Assembly: GCA_021927905.1 (NCBI GenBank)
Contig: BLLK01000020.1
Coordinates: 124,001-188,000, forward strand
Direction of reading: 5' to 3'
Source: Chaetoceros tenuissimus
Lineage: Eukaryota > Bacillariophyta > Thalassiosirophyceae > Chaetocerotales > Chaetocerotaceae
Length of the DNA stretch: 64,000 nucleotides
Position 1 is the stretch's first letter, and each line of letters begins with the position of its first letter. Made by a program: the position numbers and the translations under genes. Positions 19,997-30,565 of this stretch are shown in pieces. The notes beneath the pieces are model-generated. The model was not told the DNA's origin, did no database searches, and saw nothing but the letters and a program-made list of their open reading frames with translations.

Positions 19997-20010
19997 GCGC
20001 AGAGGAAGCG
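19997..20010 (-). other. Primer-binding site matching an internal part of initiator tRNA-Met
   Basis: The 14 bases directly beside the 5' LTR read gcgcagaggaagcg on the + strand. This is nearly the D-arm of eukaryotic initiator tRNA-Met (GCGCAGYGGAAGCG). It implies priming by a 5' fragment of that tRNA and not by a full tRNA 3' end, as known for Drosophila copia, which also uses a tRNAiMet fragment. Confidence 0.6.
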
Positions 20011-20332
20011 TGTTATTATCCACTGATTTATCAAGAGGACAATAGACTCAATACACCGAAGGAAGTTATTCAATCAAGCGTATGTTTAGATTAAGTAAGC
20101 TAAGAAGATTGATTGAACATCTTCCTTTTACTGAATATGTAGTTTCATGCATGTAGTAGGCTTCTCTTGACTGACACAATCAATCAGGTTCAAGGGGAAG
20201 CAAATCAAACGCTGGCATCACGTCATCACATCAAGATATCAATGACGTAATCCTTGTTGGTCCTATCTTGACAACCACTTCAACATAATGACGTAGTTGA
20301 CATTTCAATGACCTAATACCAATATTCCAACA
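20011..20332 (-). repeat. LTR of the Copia element (5' LTR in element orientation)
   Basis: The LTR is 322 bp and I see no difference from the copy at 13522-13843. It is followed by the right target duplication ATTTC at 20333-20337. Confidence 0.95.
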
Positions 20333-20433
20333 ATTTCCTTTTCGTCGACAGTATAGAAAGATGTCCCTGTCTTAGTCAGTCCTTGTAAACAAATTGAAAT
20401 AATTCAATTGTATAATAAAACAAGTCATTTAGT

Positions 20434-22098
20434 TTACACTTGTGTTGACTTAGATGGCCATCTTTTCATGATTTGATTGACCAATTCATTTGCTTCTTGA
20501 AGTTTTTTGAAACCTTCATTATGCAATGCCCTTTCTTCAATCTCTGGAGAATTATGATTGTCTACATCTTTCGCAATTGTATCATCATGTACATCGACTA
20601 TTGGTTCGCAATTAGATTGGTCTAATTTTTCTGTCCGTTCTTCTTCTCCCTTTTCGAACTCTACCTCATTTTGTTTTTGTTCTTCCTTCTCTCCACACTC
20701 ATCTTGTTCTGTTTCATCACTATTTTCATCTGCAACAATATCTTTATCATCTATATTCTGTTTATCAACACTTTCTTCACTTGCATCTGCAGTATCAGCG
20801 TCCACCTTCTTTTCATTTTCATCATCTTTCTCTTCCTCATCGGTACCAGCACTGGATTCAAAAACAATTCCTTTCTCTTCAAGTTCTTCCAGATAAAGCG
20901 AAGCCTGAAGCAAAAGGCTTTGTGCATTCGCAAGTTCCCTTTTCATAAGTTCTATTTCAGTCATTTCCCTAGTTTCTTCCTCTTCAATTTCTAAATTATT
21001 CCAAAATTCATATTCAGCATCCGTAGCAGTCTTTTCTCTAGTTTCACTGTCATCGTCATTGTCATCATTCAAGTTCCCGTGAATCAAATCATCATAATCG
21101 GGAGGCGAAGGATCTAAATCAATACGAATACTAGACTGTTTGAGAATTTGCTCTACATCACGAATACCTCCTTCATCATTACCCTGTGCAATATCAAGAT
21201 TTGCTTCATCCCGTGCCATATTCATGATTTGCTTGAGTTGATCCTCTTCCGATACATCAGCATAGTCATCCATAGAATTTTCGTTGGAATGATCTGGAAC
21301 ATATACACCCAATTTATTCAAAGAAGAAGTCAAATCATTGATACGATCTTGATCCGTTTTTGGTCTCGGTATAGAAGCATCCAACATGGCGAGACGTTCC
21401 TGTAGACTCAATTCTTTTTCTTCATGTGATTGTTGCTTGACTTGTTCATGTTCCAGAGAAGCATCAGTACCAATGAATAATGTCTGAAACAATTCTCGAC
21501 GTATAGTAATTTCCTCCTCAGAAATCCCTCTCATGAATGGCATAAATTCTTGATTGGTGTCTAGATTCAAATCATCCGATTCACCAGCGAGTAATTTGAC
21601 AGAATCGAGTCTACTTGGTATTTCATCCAATAAAAGTTGATCCCTATTGAGTTCCTGTTCTATAGCTTGTAGTAATACCTTTCTTGCTTCTTGCAGATAC
21701 TCATGAGATTTATCTTGATACAATGCAGCAATCTTTTGTTCTTTGAGTGATGCATTTTCATCTATTTGAGCTTTTGAGGCTAGAACGGATGACGCGAGAG
21801 AAAAATTATATGCTGCTTCCCAATACGACTCTGTGTCTTTTTCTTCATTCTTTTTGTCAAGCAACTTGTGTGCCTTTTCAATGAGTTCAAAAGGATCTAA
21901 ATTTTCCAAGTCCATGATGAGGTTGTACTTTTGAATGAGTGTTGAAAATGTATTACGTACGGTAGCTGCTCTCTCATTATTCCTTGTTGTTCGAGTTCTC
22001 ATTTCGGTATCTCCCAACCCGACAAAGATGTGTTGACACAAGAGTCGTGACTTTGGCTCAAATTTGTCTCTAACGGAAGATAAAAAGTCGCACACCAA
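20434..22098 (-). CDS. Acidic coiled-coil protein with a MIT-like helical region
   Basis: The protein has 554 residues and no intron. Residues about 65-155 (FELIEKAHKLLDKKNEE...AAYNFSLASSVLA...YLQEARKVLLQAIEQE) form a helical hairpin pattern recalling the MIT domains of ESCRT/VPS4-type proteins. After that the protein is polar and acidic. A helical segment at about 375-405 (ELMKRELANAQSLLLQASLYLEEL) leads into a very acidic D/E/K-rich run and a last helix (GFKKLQEANELVNQIMKRW). There is no signal or membrane segment, so it is probably cytosolic. It is divergent with the gene at 22185; only 86 bp separate the starts. The family is not otherwise recognised. Confidence 0.6.
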   Translation of the reverse strand: MVCDFLSSVRDKFEPKSRLLCQHIFVGLGDTEMRTRTTRNNERAATVRNTFSTLIQKYNLIMDLENLDPFELIEKAHKLLDKKNEEKDTESYWEAAYNFSLASSVLASKAQIDENASLKEQKIAALYQDKSHEYLQEARKVLLQAIEQELNRDQLLLDEIPSRLDSVKLLAGESDDLNLDTNQEFMPFMRGISEEEITIRRELFQTLFIGTDASLEHEQVKQQSHEEKELSLQERLAMLDASIPRPKTDQDRINDLTSSLNKLGVYVPDHSNENSMDDYADVSEEDQLKQIMNMARDEANLDIAQGNDEGGIRDVEQILKQSSIRIDLDPSPPDYDDLIHGNLNDDNDDDSETREKTATDAEYEFWNNLEIEEEETREMTEIELMKRELANAQSLLLQASLYLEELEEKGIVFESSAGTDEEEKDDENEKKVDADTADASEESVDKQNIDDKDIVADENSDETEQDECGEKEEQKQNEVEFEKGEEERTEKLDQSNCEPIVDVHDDTIAKDVDNHNSPEIEERALHNEGFKKLQEANELVNQIMKRWPSKSTQV

Positions 22099-22184
22099 TA
22101 TTTCTTCAGAATATGCATCGTAGTTTCAAGAAGGTCAAGTAATCTACTTGTTAAATCACTTTACTTCATCTCTTTATCTCCATC

Positions 22185-23468
22185 ATGTTCTCAATGCCAA
22201 ATCTTCCAAAGTTTATGCAGGAACCATCTGCTAAACAAAGACAAATTCTGGAGAAACTGCATCTCGACAATAAACTCAAATCACTCCAAGAAAAAATGAA
22301 TTCCCTCGAGAATCAATCTCAATCCATTTCTACAAAAATATGGCCACCTAATAAAATCAAAAATGCAGAGGATAGATCCAAAGCGCACATTTTATATGCG
22401 ATACTCATGATTTTATTTCTATGTTGGACCATGGATGAGTTTCTTAAACGCATTATTTCCAGTATCAAAAAACCTGTTTATGAATCTACTTTTGAAAAAG
22501 AGAGTTTAAACTTTCCAGTAGTGACTATTTGTGGATCGGAATTCATGACTCGTGCTCATACTTTTACAAATTCAGGATGTTTATTTTACAATCATGAAGA
22601 ACCGGGCAATTCTGTACCGTGCAATAGTAAAGTCGTCGAGGAACTTTATTGGAATGAAATTCTGACGGATTATTCACCGCCATGTGTTGTATTTAATGCA
22701 GAAGCTCAAGTCAAGACTGTACCAGATGTAAAGGTCGGGTTGGATGTATGGGTATCGGGAACTTTTCAACAGAGTAACTCCAATGATGACCTATGGGCTG
22801 ACCTTACTACTTACTCCGTCTTTCTTTCCGAGACAGATTTAGACGATCCTTCACAAAAGGATCCTGGTTTCTTTGTGACGAATACCATGACCAATGGATT
22901 TTCAGGGTATAGAGTGAACAAAGCTGTCAATACTGGTGCATCGTCTGTGTTCAGTGCTACAGTTCATTCTCAAGTTCCAGGAGGGAATTCTTTGGAGTTA
23001 TTGTTTGATGTCAATGACGATGTTCAATATCTTGTTAGAGCTAATCCATGGGCTGATAGTTATCTCATCTTTGGAGCGATTGTAGGTGTTTATGCATTGA
23101 TGAATGTGATTTACAGACTATTCCGTGACAATGTATTCAAATGGCACAACAAGTCTTCTTTGAACAAGGAAGAAATGAGTGACTTGGTATTGGAAGAAGA
23201 CGAGGAAGAAGCTGCACCTTCAAAGACAAAGTCTGAAAAGAGAAAATTCAATGCCGAAGATCAGGTTCCAATCAATACCATGGACAAGAATGAAAAGATG
23301 GATATGGATAGTATCGTCGAGGGTGATGATGAATCTGAGTCTAGCAAACAGTCTAGCAGTGATGATGATACTGCAATGAGTACACCGCCAAGAAAATCTT
23401 CCTTCAAGTTCAAGAGAGGAGGAAATACAATTGTTGCAGAAAAGGATGAGGCAGAAGAAAAGTTGTAA
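22185..23468 (+). CDS. Two-pass membrane protein with a DEG/ENaC-like signature
   Basis: The protein has 427 residues. A cytoplasmic N-terminus with a short coiled coil precedes TM1 (about 67-82, AHILYAILMILFLCWT). Shortly after TM1 comes ESLNFPVVTICGSEF (about 106-120), matching the FPAVTxCN motif that follows TM1 in degenerin/epithelial sodium channels. A lumenal/extracellular domain of about 200 residues with several cysteines follows, then TM2 (about 291-313, SYLIFGAIVGVYALMNVIYRLF) and a polar, charged C-terminal tail. Two TMs, a large loop and the motif position fit a DEG/ENaC-type cation channel. I do not see the family's GxS selectivity filter at TM2 clearly (GAIVG is the nearest), so this is a remote or lookalike member. 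Alternative: an unrelated diatom family. Confidence 0.5.
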   Translation: MFSMPNLPKFMQEPSAKQRQILEKLHLDNKLKSLQEKMNSLENQSQSISTKIWPPNKIKNAEDRSKAHILYAILMILFLCWTMDEFLKRIISSIKKPVYESTFEKESLNFPVVTICGSEFMTRAHTFTNSGCLFYNHEEPGNSVPCNSKVVEELYWNEILTDYSPPCVVFNAEAQVKTVPDVKVGLDVWVSGTFQQSNSNDDLWADLTTYSVFLSETDLDDPSQKDPGFFVTNTMTNGFSGYRVNKAVNTGASSVFSATVHSQVPGGNSLELLFDVNDDVQYLVRANPWADSYLIFGAIVGVYALMNVIYRLFRDNVFKWHNKSSLNKEEMSDLVLEEDEEEAAPSKTKSEKRKFNAEDQVPINTMDKNEKMDMDSIVEGDDESESSKQSSSDDDTAMSTPPRKSSFKFKRGGNTIVAEKDEAEEKL

Positions 23469-23538
23469 ACACGTAGTTAGTTTGTAAAAGGACAATTAAA
23501 ATTGTATATGTACATGCTTTAGCTTCGTGGAAAAAGTC

Positions 23539-24571
23539 TCAACAATCAAATTCATCTAGCCAATATTCTTTGAACTCAAATCTATGACTCTTTTCAATGT
23601 TGTTCATGGAAGGATTGTCTAGAATGCATTGGGAAATAAGAATGTAAGTAAAGATCAAAATAATACTTTAGCAGCATCCTTGGAACCAAAGATAACGTAC
23701 CGAAAAAATTATCGAGGTTGACTGAATCATCTGATTCAATCGATCCACTTTCACCAGAGATGGGAAGAAAGTATTCTTTGGCCTTATCCAATTCACATGA
23801 ATTGAAATCACCAATAATGTATTCGTCATGATTCTTATCACAACCCAACATATCATCACTTGTATGTACAGTGAAAGAGGTGGAACAAAAGTTCGGAGCA
23901 CTAAGTGATCGGCGAAGATTGCCTTCTTCTTTCTCTTCTTCATCAAAACTCTCCCCCTCTCTCATGTCTATTGCATGAGTTGAATGCCAAACATTCTTTT
24001 TCAATCTACGTCTGTTGTGTTGGTCAAAATATTCCATAGGGTCATCTGAATCCGATGAGCTGTTAGTTCTGATAGTTGTTAGAAGTGCACGAGATGAATC
24101 TGCATGACGCTTAAGGACCAAATCAAGAGTTGCTTTTTTCTCTTCTTCGTCAAGTTCTGCAAAATTGTCTGGAATCGTTGGGTAGTATGTCTTGTAGAAA
24201 AGTCGACGTCTAATGATGAAACATACGAGCATTGCTGATACGATTGCAGCTATGACAATCAGAGCTATAATTACTATTTCAACAGTTTTGTCTTGACCTT
24301 TGGGGTCACCAACATTCATAGTGGTCCCTCTCAAGGATGAAACAGATGGAGATGCACCACTCTTTGCAAGAGGAACTTCGTCTTCTACATCCAGAACAGA
24401 GGAGATCGTATAACTGTGAGACATATCATCAGATGAATCTTCTTGTACTTTCATAATAGCATAAACATATGCATATGGTTCCTTAAAGAATTGGCTTGAG
24501 ATACCCAACGTTGCGTATTTTTTGTTTCCTCCTGAGAAAGATGTGAAGAATGGAATTTGTGGCTTACGTAA
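23539..24571 (-). CDS. Single-pass membrane protein, 5' end unresolved; distant relative of the RING cluster
   Basis: The main exon is 23701 up to about 24571; an 82-bp intron (23619-23700, GTACGT...CTAG) leads to a last exon at 23539-23618 ending ...YWLDEFDC. The frame has no ATG before SSQFFKEPYAYVYAI. It is open upstream to a stop at 24572-24574, and a splice acceptor (CTTTCTCAG) lies in between, so 5' exons are either unseen or lost. A membrane segment (VEIVIIALIVIAAIVSAMLVCFII) is followed by IPDNFAELDEEEKKATLDLVLKRH. This mirrors the juxtamembrane IPQD...MT-EEK...IL-IF block of the RING genes to its right. The tail is acidic and serine-rich and has no RING. Confidence 0.5.
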
Positions 24572-25065
24572 TCAATATTTCGGCAAAGGTAGCTTCCTAA
24601 TCGTGGTTTAATGCTAATTTGGACCAACATGATATCATTTTAAAAGTTGACTCTAGTCAAAAAGGGTGATGTAGAGTGGTTTGATGAAAATGCAGAAAGA
24701 AGGTGAATTTGAAATTGAATGCTGGCAATAAAAAAATAGTATTATTATTCATTGAAGCGTAGAATAATCTCAATAGAGATAAGCAAATATGCAATAAACA
24801 AACTAGTCCATAATTAATTGTAACGATATATTGAGTTTCTAGTAATCGCATCACAGGATATTTCTTTACTACTCGTACTTCAACATTTCAAAACACCACA
24901 TACACCAGATAATAACACTTAAGTTTCACATATTTTCACCTTGATCCCGTACATTCATTTAGTGATCATAATAATATTTCTTTTATTTCATGCATTAAGG
25001 GTTAGTAATTGTGTTGAAGAGTGAATCAAATCGAATTACTTCTATTGCTTCTATCTGCTACACTA
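24572..25065. other. AT-rich spacer
   Basis: This lies upstream of the 23539 gene and downstream of the first RING gene. I looked for missing 5' exons of the left gene and found none that I can support. Confidence 0.4.
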
Positions 25066-26209
25066 TTATTTCAAACAACATGCAAATTTTCGATATATGA
25101 ATGTAGCTTCTCTTTTCTTTGCATTTTCTAATACTATAGTCGCAGCTCTCAATTCATCTACAGTAAACATTTGCGATCTGCAATCTGGACAAGTCAAGTT
25201 CGAAGATTGAGATAAGAACCACTCCATTATGCATTCTTTGTGGAATTTATGAGAACAATTAGAAGGTGAAATCACTTTATTGTTTTTCAGATGGGTACCT
25301 AGGCATGAAAATGTGAAAATGGTAAGTATATTATGAGCAGCATATGCACTTTGATTCTGATTGACTATGATATCTTCATCACTTACCACATGTTTCAAGG
25401 CAAATAGAACAGACCTCCTCGTTTAGAGCCTGTTCGACATCTTCCTTTGTTGGAAGTTTAGCATCGCAACCTTTGCAACTTGATTCCAAAGAACTGCTAT
25501 CCAACGATAGATCTGAATTTAGCGAACCGTCTTCTTTTTCGTCAGAATCAATAGTAAGGTCACTGTCTTCACTATCATCATTTTCTTTTACCTCTTCTAT
25601 AGATTTGCTATCATCTGAATCTGTGTGGCTCTCGTTCATGGATTGGATTGAATCTGCAATATGTTTTACTTCATGGGCATCTTGTTTATTGAAGATATAT
25701 TCTAGAATCGTACACTTCTCTTCTTCGGTCATATCTTTCATTATTTCCTTTCGCTCTGTGAGTTCTGGAGAAGGATCCTGAGGAATACCAATATAGTGCC
25801 TTAGGCCTACACAGACTATGATTATGAATCCCAACACGCTTACACAAACATAGACGATAGTTTCAGTAGTTTTGTATTCGGAAGAAGAGCCATGATAGGA
25901 AGGCCTAGATCCACGTTGTAGATTCCGATGTATCTGAAGGTTCAAGAGTGGCAAATAATGATCTTGTCGTCTTTCCTCTTGTCCCATGCACTTTCTAGGA
26001 ATGCACAGTTGCACTTTACGTAAGTTTCCCTTAGAAGAAGCACTTGAATCGATGTAAACATATCTTTCAGTTGATAAGATAGAGCTTGGGGATTGTTCAG
26101 TCCTTCTCACAAAGGAGTTCTCCTTCATTTTTAAAGAATTTGTTCGAGGAAGGTAACAGAATATGAGAAAGACAATAGCCCTCACTGTATCTAGTTTCAA
26201 CATCTTCAT
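25066..26209 (-). CDS. Single-pass membrane RING-H2 protein 1 (probable E3 ubiquitin ligase)
   Basis: Exon 1 is 26209-25387 and exon 2 is 25298-25066, with an 88-bp intron (GTAAGT...CTAG). Joining restores the frame for 351 residues. A signal peptide (VFLIFCYLPRTNSL) is followed by a short basic lumenal region, TM (about residues 115-137, IVYVCVSVLGFIIIVCVGLRHYI), the juxtamembrane YIGIPQDPSPELTERKEIMK and an acidic linker. A RING-H2 finger is split by the intron: VCSICLETCG, then NCSHKFHKEC and LTCPDC. This supplies C-x2-C, C-x-H-x3-H?C and C-x2-C ligands. Proteins with this layout are membrane-bound ubiquitin ligases in the endomembrane system. It is the most diverged member of the local cluster (the H spacing is the same, but the loop THLKNNK differs). 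Confidence 0.75.
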
Positions 26210-26784
26210 TTTATGTATTGTATGAGGTATATAATATTATATTTCAACTATATCATTATAAAACAAAAGGGTTCCTCTTTCACTTGGTGTCAATCACTTA
26301 TTACACAAATTGAAAAAGTACGTGATTTCAGGCTTCGAAAGCGTGGCTTCTCATCAGGACGATGACCCTTCATTGACAACTGTCAGCTGACACCATTTCT
26401 ACTTTTTTAATGTCTATCAAGTTATCTTCAATCTGTCGAGATTTGCTCTTATGAAGACAAGCTATTAGGCATATGGTATTCAAAAATATAGGGTAAGGGA
26501 TCTGAAATACTTTTGTGATTACGGTAAAGCATTTATAATTTGGTCGTAAATTATGCAATATTTGATATCTCAAGCTGGGCATTACGTATTGTTTGTTGCA
26601 CTTTTATCCTATACCCTATACAGTTAGCGGATTTCAATATCTATTATTTAAAACAACAGTTACAAATGGAGTATAGTACGAAAGAAACTACTATTACATA
26701 CATAGTCACAAATTATACAACGTCCATGCTAGAGTCTCAAATATTCCTCTAACTCGACATAATGATTGATTTGTGCTCGTCCTT
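26210..26784. other. Spacer, mostly within the segmental duplication
   Basis: The left part is the promoter region of RING gene 1; from 26378 the sequence is duplicated at 30170. No gene is seen. Confidence 0.5.
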
Positions 26785-27160
26785 TCATACCTTCCACCAA
26801 CAGATAAATTTCTTCCTAAACGATGCTACATCCTTTTCATCCTTATTCGCGTCGTCCAAGAATGCCTTAGATGCAGCTCTCAATTCATCTACAGTAAACA
26901 TTTGCGATCTACAATCTGGACAGGTCAAATTAGAAGATTGTGAAAGGAACCACTCCATGATGCATTCTTTATGGAAGCTATGGGAACAATTAGGAGCACA
27001 AAGTACATCGCTAGCTTCAAGAACTTTGCCATCTGAAACTAGTACAAATTGAAATAGAAATGATGAGGCATAAAGACGATGTAAAGACATGCAACATTCC
27101 TGTGGCTTCTAAACATACTTACCAAATGATTCGAGACAGATGGAACAAACATCATTCTCT
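26378..27160. repeat. Segmental duplication, copy 1 (partner 30170-30950)
   Basis: About 780 bp, starting aactgtcagctgacaccatt, is repeated at 30170 with a few substitutions and small indels. It covers the 3' flank, exon 2 and the intron of RING gene 2 and ends a few tens of bases into exon 1. Confidence 0.8.
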
Positions 27161-28003
27161 TCATGCACATCCTTGCCGAAGTCATCGACTGCGGTCAAAG
27201 TTCCTGTCGAGATCGTATTCACAGATGTTTCAGACTCAATTTTATTGTTGTACACTTCATTCTTGCTGCCATCTCCAACGGAATTCGTCGGGCTCAAGCT
27301 CTCCTTGTTAGCATAATTAATAAATTCGTCCTTTCTCTTGTTTGTTTCAGTATCGTCTAAGTCCGTATTTTTATCACCGACCTCTTTTAGTTCATTCTTG
27401 AATATGAGTTCTAGTATAGATCGTTTCTCTTCATCTGTCATGTCTTTCATCACTTCCTTACGTTCTGTAACCTCTGGAAAACGATCTTGAGGAATACCTA
27501 TATAGTATCTCAAACCTACACAAAGCATTATAATGAATACCAATACGCCTACACAGACATAGACAATAGTTTTAGCAGTAGAGTATTTGGTCGAGGAAGC
27601 ACTATGATGGGAAGGACTAGATCCTCGTTGTAGCTGTCTCTGATATAGCAAGATTCAGACGTGGATTTTTTTCTTTGGCAGTACGTTTAATTTGGTCTTG
27701 TTCATCGTCATAGTAAGAAGTTTGGCAATTGCTTATTGGATGGCACACTTTTACTCCCAATCTCTGAACATTTTTTCTACCAGCAAAAGTTGAGGTATCA
27801 GTATTTGTCTCCCTTTGAAGCAATACTCTGTTGCTTGGGAAGTATTTGATGTTTGTATCTCCATAGGTCTTCTCTCTTTCGATCTTCATGTGGCTCTTTA
27901 CTAAGAGTCGTAATCCTTCTTCATCGTGCTTCAACAAAGAATGTGTTAGAGTGAAATAGAAGGAGATGAGATAGATCAGTGCTAATGTTGTGTTTGGTTT
28001 CAT
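26785..28003 (-). pseudogene. Membrane RING-H2 protein 2, broken by a 2-bp deletion
   Basis: Exon 1 is 28003-27123 and exon 2 is 27032-26785, with a 90-bp intron (GTAAGTATG...TCAG) inside the RING. The layout equals the other members: signal peptide (LALIYLISFYFTLTHS), lumenal part, TM (VYVCVGVLVFIIMLCVGLRYYI), GIPQDRFPEVTERKEVMKDM, acidic linker and RING (CSICLESFG / CAPNCSHSFHKEC / CPDC). Near 27648 the sequence reads CTTGCTATATCAG where members 3 and 4 have CTTGCTCTATATCAG; two bases are missing and the frame shifts. All other codons are in order (total length is 2 short of a multiple of three), so the break is either recent or a sequence error. Confidence 0.7.
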
Positions 28004-28522
28004 GTTTGAAAAGTTGAAATCTTGCTTGTGTGGATTATGAAAAGTTCTCTAGGGTACTCTCGAGATGGCGGACTGGATTTCACACCAGGTGATAGTAGGA
28101 GGTGAAAGTCGTCCTGCGATGGAAATGTGCATACAGAAAGAAGGAGACATGTCATCGAAGAAATTATACTTATTATTTGGTTATTATGATACTACAATAG
28201 AAACGCTGCTGTCATTATTTTCGATTGAGCCTGTGAGAAGCAAATCTCATGAGATAATATCTCACTCTAGCATCACGTGATTGTTTGTTGCATTTTTATC
28301 GTGTACAGTGAGTGTATTTCAATTACTAATTAGTAGCTATTATTTCAAGCCTAAGTTACGAGTGAATTATAATATGAAAGCATTTATTATATATAGTCGC
28401 AGAATTAAATATGATGTTCGTGTTTGACTTTCAAATATTACTCTATCTCGATATAATAATGTGTATTCGTTATCTTCAATCTATCGTCCTTTCATACCTT
28501 CCACCAACAGATAAATTTCTTC
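28004..28522. other. Spacer between RING genes 2 and 3
   Basis: This is promoter space of RING gene 2 and 3' flank of RING gene 3, AT-rich. The small + strand frame inside shows no recognisable content. Confidence 0.4.
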
Positions 28523-29677
28523 CTAAACGATGCTACCTACATCCTTTTCATCCTTATTCGCGTCGTCCAAGAATACCTTAGATGCAGCTCTCAATTCATC
28601 TACAGTAAACATTTGCGATCTACAATCTGGACAGGTCAAATTAGAAGATTGTGAAAGGAACCACTTCATGATGCATTCTTTATGGAAGCTATGGGAACAA
28701 TTAGGAGCAGAAAGCATATCCCCAGCTTCGAAATGCTCACCTATTTATAGCATAATGAGAGAGAGGTGATGAGGCATGCATAAACATGTAAAGGTAGGAG
28801 CATTCCCATTACGTAACTCTAAATACTTACCAAAAGAGTCGAGACAGATGGAACAGACATCATCCTCTGCATGTGAATCCTTAACAAAGTCTTCTGCTGC
28901 GATTGAAGAGTTTGTATAGATTGTGTTCACAGATTTTTCATTACTATCATTGGTGTCTTCAACAGATGTCATCGAGTTCAAGCTCTCCTCGTCAGCATCC
29001 TCATCACCTACCTCCTTTTTCTGGATTGATTCAGTATCGCCTAGGTCCGAAGGGAAATCTGTGTTTTTATCGGCTTCCTCTTTTTGTTGCTTCTTGAAGA
29101 TATATTCCAGCACAGATCGTTTCTCCTCCTCACTCATGTTCTTCATTACTTCCTTACGTTCTGTAACAACCTCGGGCAAACGATCTTGAGGAATACCGAT
29201 AATGTATCTTAGACCTACACAAACCATGATCATGAATACCAAACCGCTTACGCAGACAAGAAAAACGATGTTATTGTAGTTTTTGGAAGAGGAGGTACGC
29301 TGGGAAGGTCTAGATCCTCGTTGCAGCTGTCTCTGATATAGAGCAAGTTTCACGCGAGCATCTTTTTGTTGCTGAATATAATTGTGATCTCGAACTTGCT
29401 GCTTATGTGTGAGGCATCTCGGATAGCATGCTTTTTGTAGCTGAAGGTTTGCGTTTTCAGAAGAAGAGGATTTAGTAAAAATGTAGCTTTGAAGTGAGCT
29501 ACTGGAGTTAGGTCTTTTTACGAATGTATCTTTGTAGGAATAGTTCTGGTTGTATTCTTTATCCTGCATAAAGGCTACTGGCACCAGTGCTTCTCCGTAT
29601 GTTGAATTGAAACAGAAGAAGGTGAGGAAATACAGTGATGTTAGTGAGGTACCTGGTTTCATTTTGTTCAGTTTCAA
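28523..29677 (-). CDS. Membrane RING-H2 protein 3
   Basis: Exon 1 is 29677-28831 and exon 2 is 28740-28523, with a 90-bp intron; 354 residues. Order: signal peptide (LTSLYFLTFFCFNSTYG), lumenal part with a CYPRCL motif, basic KLALYQRQLQRGSRPS, TM (VFLVCVSGLVFMIMVCVGLRYII), GIPQDRLPEV block, acidic linker (DEDADEESLNS) and RING split by the intron (CSICLDSFG / GEHFEAGDMLSAPNCSHSFHKEC / CPDC). A 4-bp tandem duplication (CTAC at 28533-28540) near the 3' end changes the last residues and removes about ten residues found in copies 2 and 4 (SFRKKFICWWKV), after the RING. It is probably functional as an E3 ligase of the secretory pathway (inference from layout). Confidence 0.75.
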
Positions 29678-30565
29678 TTGAATTGTTGTGATATTTCTAT
29701 TTATAGGTACAAAAGGTCTATCTACGTACTATATTTTGATGATTACTATTCTCCGATTAGGAAGCAGATGGAAGATCCATTTTGGTTGATCCTCGTCGTC
29801 CAATCAGAAGGCAGAAGACATTCCAAAGAAAGCTAAAACTCTCATGTGAAGGCTAAAACTCTCATGTGAAAGACGTTTTCCCGATAAAATTAACTGTAGC
29901 TGTAACTGAAATTTTACTATCTTCATTAAAAAAGTGCAAGTGTGGCATATTGATTTCGATCCAACTACGTATTGTTTATGTTTGCCACAAGTGTATGTAG
30001 CATAACCTAGAAAGTTACGAGTTGATAACAACAAAGAAATAAATAGAGAGCGAGGTGGCGAAGAGATTCGTGTAAGTTCCCTTTTTGATGCACTGATCCA
30101 TTTTAAAAAATAAACCATGGACTAAAGTGAAATAAAAATATTTCTTTAAAAAATACTTCAAAATGTGCCAACTGTCAGCTGACACCATTTCTACTTTTTT
30201 AATGTCTATCAAGTTATCTTCAATCTGTCGAGATTTGCTCTTATGAAGACAAGCTATTAGGCATATGGTATTCAAAAATATAGATCTGAAATACTTTTGT
30301 GATTACGGTAAAGCATTTATAATTTGGTCATAAATTATGCAATATTTGATAAATATCTCAAGCTGGGCATTACGTATTGTTTGTTGCACTTTTATCCTAT
30401 ACAGTTAGCGGATTTCAATATCTATTATTTAAAACAACAGTTACAAATGGAGTATAGTACGAAAGAAACTATTATTACATACATAGTAGCAAATTATACA
30501 ACGTCCATGCTAGAGTCTCAAATATTACTCTAACTCGACATAATGATTGAGTTGTGCTCGTCCTT
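29678..30565. other. Spacer between RING genes 3 and 4, partly duplicated
   Basis: The left part (about 29759-29945) resembles 31980-32140 (upstream of RING gene 4); the right part from 30170 is the second copy of the segmental duplication. It includes a 20-bp tandem duplication at about 29829-29869 (unit gctaaaactctcatgtgaa). No gene is seen. Confidence 0.6.

Larger units (their letters stand above)
13522..20332 (-). mobile_element. Copia-type LTR retrotransposon, nearly whole, minus orientation
   Basis: The element is 6811 bp. It has 322-bp LTRs that read as identical throughout, TG...CA ends and a 5-bp target duplication (ATTTC at 13517-13521 and 20333-20337). The order on the minus strand is LTR, primer-binding site, gag, pol (protease, integrase, reverse transcriptase, RNase H), polypurine tract, LTR. 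Integrase before reverse transcriptase marks the Copia superfamily; the diatom CoDi lineages are the likely home. Identical LTRs imply a very young insertion. It looks almost whole, with about one break in pol. It landed in a gene-free spacer. Confidence 0.95.

Noticed and set aside
20558-20896. Serine/phenylalanine-rich + strand frame
   Set aside because: It is the antisense of the acidic D/E/K-rich tail of the gene at 20434; such frames stay open because of biased codons.
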